From Circinella minor (lineage: Eukaryota > Mucoromycota > Mucoromycetes > Mucorales > Lichtheimiaceae), in NCBI GenBank assembly GCA_016758965.1, contig JAEPRB010000304.1:1-42365 (forward strand): a DNA stretch of 42,365 nucleotides. The letters run 5' to 3'. This document shows, one piece after another, positions 36,591 through 42,365 of the stretch. Position numbers and translations under genes: made by a program. Each line of letters starts with the position of its first letter. Positions within the stretch are counted from its first letter, which is position 1. A model generated the notes under the pieces. It was not told the DNA's origin. It saw only the letters and a program-made list of their open reading frames with translations, and did not search any database.

Positions 36591-38077
36591 TGTTTTTATA
36601 AAGAATACGTACGTAAAAAGTAAAAAAGGGAGAACTGAAGAAAGAATCATTTCTGTGTGTCTCACTCCCTTTTTTATTTTCTAAAAAGTATTAATGTAAC
36701 GAAGCTTTTTAACACATTTTGGGATTAGGCATGTTAAATGCATTATGCATATGAACTATTCGGGTCAAAGTTTGGATCATCTCATTCCTCCTCTCTGTTA
36801 TCCATTTTTAACTTTTTTTGCAACTATTTGTCATGAGAAATAAGTTGAAACAATAATATACAAAATGTTATTTTTTATATCTGAATTTTATGATATACAT
36901 AAGTAAGATTATAATATATAAGTAAAGAAAAAAAAAAGTTGGTACGTACGTACTAATAACCATAGCTTATATATATATATATAACTAATATGACAAACAA
37001 CTTATTTATCATAACAATATTCCCCTTTCAATAACAACAACAAGTAAAAAAAAATTTTTTGTTTGCATTTTTGTTTATATTCTTACTTAAAAACAACTCA
37101 ACTTTTATCACACTCCTTGCATGAATGTTATGTACTCTTGTTATAAATATATATTTCACAAAAAAAAAAAAAATAGTACTACGTAAGAGAATAGTATAGT
37201 TACTTCTTTTTTCTTTGAAGAGATGATACGTACTACGTAAAAAAATAATAATCATTATCTGAATAGATAATGCATGATGCATGAAATACATATCAAGTTT
37301 TATGCATCCACATAATAATAAAGTATAAAAAAAAACACTTACTATGTTTATTTCTTAATATTTTATTATGTACGGAAAACAGAAAATTTTAGACAATTTT
37401 ATGCAATTTGGATTACATCATTTCTTATATCATTCATGACTACACTACAATTATTTTTTCTTCCAGAGAATATTATGATAACATACTGTAACGGTAGCTA
37501 CTATGCATATAAACTATATAAACTATATCATCTTCAACAAAATGTAACTACTACCAGCAAACGGTATAACTTAACATATCGTTCCCATGGAAAAATAGGT
37601 TAAAGACATAGAATCCAAAAAACTAGGTAAATGATTCTCCAAAAAAAATTGTTGATATTGTCCACTCACATAAACGTTTAAGACAAGTCCATATAGTATG
37701 AGAATAAATAAACTGTGAATCATCAGGGGGATATATAGTCTATGATTTGATGTTTTGTCAATTTTGTACAATCGAACCTTTTTTTTGTCTATTCGCTACA
37801 AACACATCATGATTTTATACATAAAAATATCAAGTCATTTTATTGATATGGCTGTTTTAAAATTTTATGTACTGTAACGGTATTTATAAAAAACATTTCA
37901 TATTCTTATTGGTAAATAAGTCAATATCATTCTTAGGTATTTATGATCGTTGTTGGAGAGGGACTAAATATTATCTTTATTTATTCACATATGTGTCTCT
38001 CTCTCTCTGAATTAAATTAATACAAACAAAAATAAATTAAAATTATTCTTTAAAAGGGTAAAAAAAAAAAAAAGGAT
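36591..38077. other. Non-coding spacer, 1.5 kb
   Basis: AT-rich, with the 13-mer TACTGTAACGGTA present twice (37484-37496 and 37870-37882), each soon followed by TATAAA. Repeated TACGTA words lie at 36940-36955 and 37180-37245. One doubtful minus-strand ORF (37771-37571) is listed separately. No RNA gene was recognised. Confidence 0.5.
37571..37771 (-). CDS. Doubtful 66-residue ORF with one membrane segment
   Basis: Open frame whose residues 14-36 (IPLMIHSLFILILYGLVLNVY) would form a transmembrane helix, followed by a non-repetitive tail (FLENHLPSFLDSMSLTYF). It is less repetitive than most AT-rich frames here, but no family, no neighbour exon and no promoter could be recognised. It could be a small membrane protein, a gene relic or chance. 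Confidence 0.2.
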   Translation of the reverse strand: MYKIDKTSNHRLYIPLMIHSLFILILYGLVLNVYVSGQYQQFFLENHLPSFLDSMSLTYFSMGTIC

Positions 38078-40111
38078 TTACAATTTGGAAATAAGGTCTT
38101 CTGATTTGGCTTTTTGTGCCTTAAGTCGATCAGCAATTTCAGCAGCCCGTTTCAATTCATTTCGACCAAGTTGATTACGATGAACTTCATCAGGACCATC
38201 AGCATAACGAAGAGTACGAGCAGATGCATAATAGTGTGCGAGAGGGAAATCTTGAGAAATACCAGCAGCACCATGAGCTTGCATAGAACGGTCAAGAACA
38301 CGAAGCAACATATTGGGTGCAGAAATCTATAAAAATAAAAAAAATAAAAACCCACCACATAAATAAGTTTAATCAGTCAATGTACACCCCAAATAATTTT
38401 ACTTTTAGTTATACTATGTTATATATATATATATACATAATATTCTATTTATTATTTACCTTTGCCATACTAATTTCCTTCAAAGCACCCTTTGCTTTGA
38501 CTTCATCAATCTTTTGTGCAGCATTTAATACCAAGAAACGGGATTGATCAATTTCAATACGAGAAGTGGCAATATCTGCAACAACAGTACCATGTTCAGA
38601 TAAACTTTTACCAAAAGTACGTTTGGAGGGATCAGTGACACGGGCCAACATATATTCTAATGATCTTTCAGCCATACCAATACATCTCATACTAAAGAAC
38701 AATGATATTTTTTTTTTTAGTTTAAAAAAATGACTCCATATCACATTAAAACGTTTTTTTTTAAAGAAAAAAAGTGCCTTACCAGTGATGAATACGGCCA
38801 GGACCAAGACGACCTTGAATGACTTCGAAACCACGACCTTCACCCAAGATAATGTTTTCAACAGGAACTCGAACGTCCTTATAAATAATTTCCATATGAC
38901 CTTCAGGAGCATCATCATAACCAAAGACCTGCATTGGACGAACAACAGTAATGCCAGGGGTATCAGCAGGAACGATGACTAAACTTTGTTGTTTATAACG
39001 ATTGCTGTTATCGGGATCAGTCTTACCCATAACCAAATGGACAGCACAACGAGGATCACCAGCACCACTATTTATTTATATATATATATAACACCCAATT
39101 AGTTTTTCTAGATCAAGTTTTTTCTTTTTCTTTTTTTAGAATATTAATGAAAATATTATTATACCTGATCCACCATTTGCGACCATTAATGACATATTCA
39201 TTACCCTCACGACGGATATTAAGTTCAATATTAGTAGCATCAGAAGATGCAACAGCAGGTTCAGTCATAGCAAAAGCAGAACGAATTTTACCATTAAGAA
39301 GAGGAACCAACCATTTATCCTTTTGTGCTTGAGTACCATACTTGGCAAAAACTTCCATGTTACCAGTATCAGGTGCAGAACAATTCATGGCTTCAGGCAT
39401 GATTTTGACAGATTTACCACTTAATTCAGCTATTATATAAATTTAGTTACTTTGGGTTTTCTTGAATAATTAAATGATCCCCCCCTCTACATACACACAC
39501 ACACACACACACACACAATATATATATACAAAAAAAACGTCTTTTCTTTACCGATTAAACCATATTCAACATTAGTAAGACCAGCACCATAAGCACCATA
39601 TTCACGACCCAAGAAAAGATTCCAAAGACCAAGGGAACGTGCTTTTGCCTTTAATTCTTCCATAATTGGGGGGATAACCTGATGATTTTTTATTAATATA
39701 AATGATTTTTAATCTTCAACAATTTGTGTGTGTGTGTGTGTGCTCTCCCATGACAACACACATCAAATTATATGTTACTTTGACAACTTATCTAACCCGC
39801 CCTTTTTTGGTTTTCTTTTATTCTAAATATATTTTTTTTTCTTACCTTCCAGCGGTCATCACCTTTACCCATTTGTAAGTTATAAATTCTTTCGGCAGGA
39901 ATACAGTCATTCTAAATATATATATGTAAAGAAAAAATTCTGTTAAAAAGAAAGTTTGAAAAATAGCATAAAACTTATAAAGGAACAAGTTTCGAGAAAA
40001 AAAAAAGATATATATATAAATATATACCTCAAGGAAATCTTTAGCCTTAGCATAAAGGTCTTGAAACTTTGGTGATAACTTTGTAATGTCGACGATAGAG
40101 TTGGTTGCCAT
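38078..40111 (-). CDS. Acyl-CoA dehydrogenase, ACAD11-like, with peroxisomal SKL signal
   Basis: Seven exons: 40111-40028, 39911-39846, 39678-39552, 39429-39165, 39067-38783, 38691-38460 and 38326-38078. They give 435 residues. Fold motifs appear in order: [18 protein letters not shown] (FAD/substrate loop), [39 protein letters not shown] and [15 protein letters not shown]. Near the C-terminus, [12 protein letters not shown] has Asp396 where medium-chain enzymes carry the catalytic Glu, as in the ACAD10/11 branch. It removes two hydrogens from the alpha-beta carbons of an acyl-CoA. The last three residues are SKL, a canonical PTS1 signal, and the N-terminus shows no mitochondrial presequence, so a peroxisomal site is likely. 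ETF normally accepts the electrons, which leaves the acceptor in peroxisomes open. Confidence 0.95.
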
Positions 40112-40637
40112 TGTTGTTAATGATAAAAATAAAATAAAGAAACCCTCTTTTTTAAAAAAACAAAAAACAAAAAAAGAAGGTTCTGTTTCGTTTTTTTGCT
40201 TTTATATAAAATCGGAAATAGAAACTCTTCTCACACACATTAATTCGGCTTACTACTTCAAATTATCATTTTTTTTTCTTTTACTAACTTAACCCCCCGC
40301 AACCCAATTGGCATAATAAATATATTAATTCCATCGTATGATGAGAACTACTTGTAAAGCAACTTTTTGAATTTTCACCATATATAGTCAAAATTTCTCG
40401 GGCTTTTTTTTTATATATTCTAAAATAATTTAATTTTTTATTTTTTTTTGGATGTGTTTATTATTATATAATATAAACAAAAGGAGTGAGATTTTCTAGA
40501 CACAATATAACAAAAATTAAAAAAAAATAAAGGGTATCTCTTTCTTTTCTTTTCTTTTTTTCAGGATAAAACGATATATATATATATATATAACGCTAAT
40601 TTATGAAAAATAATATCTTGTCTTGTTATGTTTCTTT
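40112..40637. other. Spacer upstream of the acyl-CoA dehydrogenase
   Basis: Promoter of the dehydrogenase and 3' end of the YSC84-like gene (both on the minus strand). It contains A-runs, a C-run near 40292 and TA repeats at 40574-40593. No gene is seen. Confidence 0.6.
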
Positions 40638-40974
40638 TTAGAGAAGTTGAACATAATTTGCGGGGAACTGCATACAAAAAAAAAAAAAAAATGGGTTAGT
40701 CAAATTAAATTGTATAATTCTGTGCAGTCAATCATGACTATTTTAATTCAACTTACAATGCCTTCTTTTCCTCTCACACTTCCTGTCCACCAGTCATCTT
40801 GACTATCACTTTTCTGAACAATGGTAATAACATCTCCTTCATGAAAACTAAGATCTCCTCCTTGTTCACCATTAAAGTCGTACAAAGCACGAGCAGTGGG
40901 TACATGAGGTTTTCGACTGGGTGGTGGTGGTGGAGGGGCTCGTGCTGCTGGAGCTGGAGCATTATATCCACCGT

Positions 40975-41005
<31 letters not shown>

Positions 41006-41899
41006 GTGATGTTGTTGGTGATGTTGTTGGTGATGTTGTTGGTGATGTTGTTGAGGCGGTGTAGGTGTATGATATTGTTGTTGCTGTTGATGTTGATAAC
41101 CATTATATCCTGTTGGTTTTGGTTGTGTAGGAGGTGGTGTATTTTGATAAGGTGGAGGAGGTGCATGACCCGTACTATTTCCATATTGTCCAGTACCACG
41201 AGGTGTAGGTGGCTGTCTCAAATGACCAGGGGCAGAAATATTTGAACTCTTAAAAGATTGAGTTCTTGTTGGAGAAGATCCACCACCTGAAGAACCATCA
41301 TCCATACTACCTCGAGAATAAGCAGCACTTTGATTTCCCAATGTATGAAACTTGGCATTTAACGCACGATATAATGCATCTGCTTCAGGTGGAGGGGGTA
41401 CTGAACCATTCAATAATTCTTTAGAACTAACTTTTTTCCCATAAAACTTTTCATTTGCATCATTACGTGTTACAATGGCTGAACCTTCCAAAGAAACACC
41501 AGCATATAAACCTTTTGTTTTACTATAAGAATAAATGGCTGAAATATGTTTTAAACTAGCGGATCCAGCCGCTTCAGCATTTCTACCTAAAGGACCAGCA
41601 GCAACTATAAAATATATTAATACATTAAACAGATTACATATATATAATAAAAGTTAGTTTCTCGTCATTATTTTAGTTACTTTAAAAAAAGTCTACAATA
41701 TATAAATTCAAAAAGTAAAACGCTATCCATCATGTTTAAAAAAAAAAAAAAAAAAAAGAGCATCTATATTTACCCGAAACGTTGCCACCTAGTGTAAGAT
41801 TACCAAATTGACTGAATGTCTTTACAGCATCTTTGGTATTCAATACCATAACGAAATCCGTTAATTCTGCACCCACCATGCCACCTGCGCCAGCGCCTT

Positions 41900-41944
<45 letters not shown>

Positions 41945-42365
41945 AAGTAAAAAAAAAAATGTATATATACTTTTAATAATAATATCTTTTTTTACCTGCT
42001 GTTCCAATTGCGGATGGTGCTGACCATGCTATTATTTGAAATATATAAAAAATAAAAGTTATATCAACCATCAATTTTTATATTTTTATTCTCAACAATC
42101 CAATCCATTATATATTTTCTATTCCTCAAGGAAATACAAACATAAACTTACATCCATCAGGTAATCTAATATAATAAAATAAATTGGTCTTGAAATGAAT
42201 AAATCTATTTATATATAACCTCTCAATTAAAAAAAGTAACAATTTTTTTTTTTTTACCTAGCTACAACTAAACCAGAACCCGCTCTTCCACTGAATAAAA
42301 AACCAGCCTTGAGTACGGTAAGAATTGCCAAGCCTTGAGCTTTTTCCAAAATATTTGGAGGAATA
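40638..42365 (-). CDS. YSC84: YSC84/LSB-type SYLF-SH3 protein, 5' end cut by window
   Basis: Partial; exons visible: 42365-42258, 42165-42152, 42028-41996, 41896-41774, 41604-40757 and 40667-40638, in consistent phase. The SYLF (YSC84) domain is recognisable: IPPNILEKAQGLAILTVLK, GFLFSGRAGSGLVVAR, LPDGSWSAPSAIGTAG, AGGMVGAELTDFVMVLN and AGPLGRNAEA. A Pro/Gln/His-rich linker (PPPP and HHQQ repeats) leads to a C-terminal SH3 domain: ARALYDFNGEQGGDLSFHEGD, DDWWTGSVRGKEGIFPANYV. YSC84/LSB3/LSB4 and SH3YL1 bind F-actin and phosphoinositides at endocytic actin patches. The SH3 ends on a separate nine-residue last exon. Exon 42165-42152 is a 14-nt micro-exon. The missing part should be the start of the SYLF domain, right of 42365. 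Confidence 0.95.
40977..41052 (-). repeat. polyQ tract and four perfect 12-bp repeats coding HHQQ
   Basis: On the + strand, (GTT)n at 40977-41004 is followed by four identical 12-mers GGTGATGTTGTT (41005-41052). On the minus strand they code HHQQ four times and then about ten Gln in the linker of the YSC84-like protein. Confidence 0.92.
41900..41944. repeat. (AT)n-(GT)n compound microsatellite in intron
   Basis: About ten AT units run straight into about twelve GT units in the intron before the 41896-41774 exon of the YSC84-like gene. The splice acceptor follows directly. Confidence 0.9.

Noticed and set aside
37760..37800. GGTTCGATT on the minus strand as a tRNA B-box
   Set aside because: No matching A-box or acceptor-stem pairing at tRNA distances.
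40799..41245. 148-codon + strand ORF rich in Leu/Trp/Cys
   Set aside because: Antisense of the Pro/Gln repeat region of the YSC84-like gene.

Overview
The window is nuclear DNA from an early-diverging fungus, most likely Mucoromycota and Mucorales-like. This is inferred from strong AT richness with long A/T and G/C homopolymers, many short GT-AG introns (up to 15 per gene), A/T-ending codons, and a gene set that mixes fungal families (perilipin/CAP20-type, YSC84, Nak1/Kic1-type kinase, PTC7) with families often missing from model yeasts (paladin, SLC1 symporter, ACAD11-like dehydrogenase). No prokaryotic operon, CRISPR array, tRNA or rRNA gene was recognised. I rebuilt 14 gene models by joining exons by eye; all except the right-edge gene have consistent phase from start to stop.

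Layout, left to right: DPH3 (+), convergent with a BAP31-type ER membrane protein (-). The latter is divergent from an ELM1/DUF1022 protein (+). Then come a small two-exon gene with a CCHC-like knuckle (+), a Sel1-repeat protein (-), a 2.1 kb spacer, and delta-1-pyrroline-5-carboxylate dehydrogenase (-), which is divergent from a perilipin-type lipid-droplet protein (+). Next is a PTC7-like mitochondrial PP2C phosphatase with a GC-AG intron (+), convergent with an SLC1-type dicarboxylate/amino-acid symporter (-). After 1.8 kb of spacer lies a 16-exon gene (-) for a 1573-residue paladin-like protein with three tandem phosphatase repeats. It shares a 303-bp divergent promoter with a germinal-centre (STE20-type) kinase (+). 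The kinase is convergent with a DHA1-type MFS transporter (-). After a 1.5 kb spacer come an acyl-CoA dehydrogenase ending in the peroxisomal signal SKL (-) and, cut by the right edge, a YSC84/LSB-type SYLF-SH3 actin-patch protein (-).

The genes do not form one pathway. Loose themes are mitochondria (ELM1-like, P5CDH, PTC7), lipid storage and peroxisomal oxidation (perilipin, acyl-CoA dehydrogenase) and polarity/actin/endomembranes (kinase, YSC84, BAP31, possibly paladin). The observations most worth following are the three-repeat paladin with all three CX5R loops intact, the uncharacterised 59-residue CCHC-like protein, the SKL-ending dehydrogenase, the GC-AG intron of PTC7 whose retention would add a glycine-rich tail, and the short upstream ORF overlapping the kinase start. 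Exon borders come from splice consensus and reading frame only; no transcript or database evidence was available.
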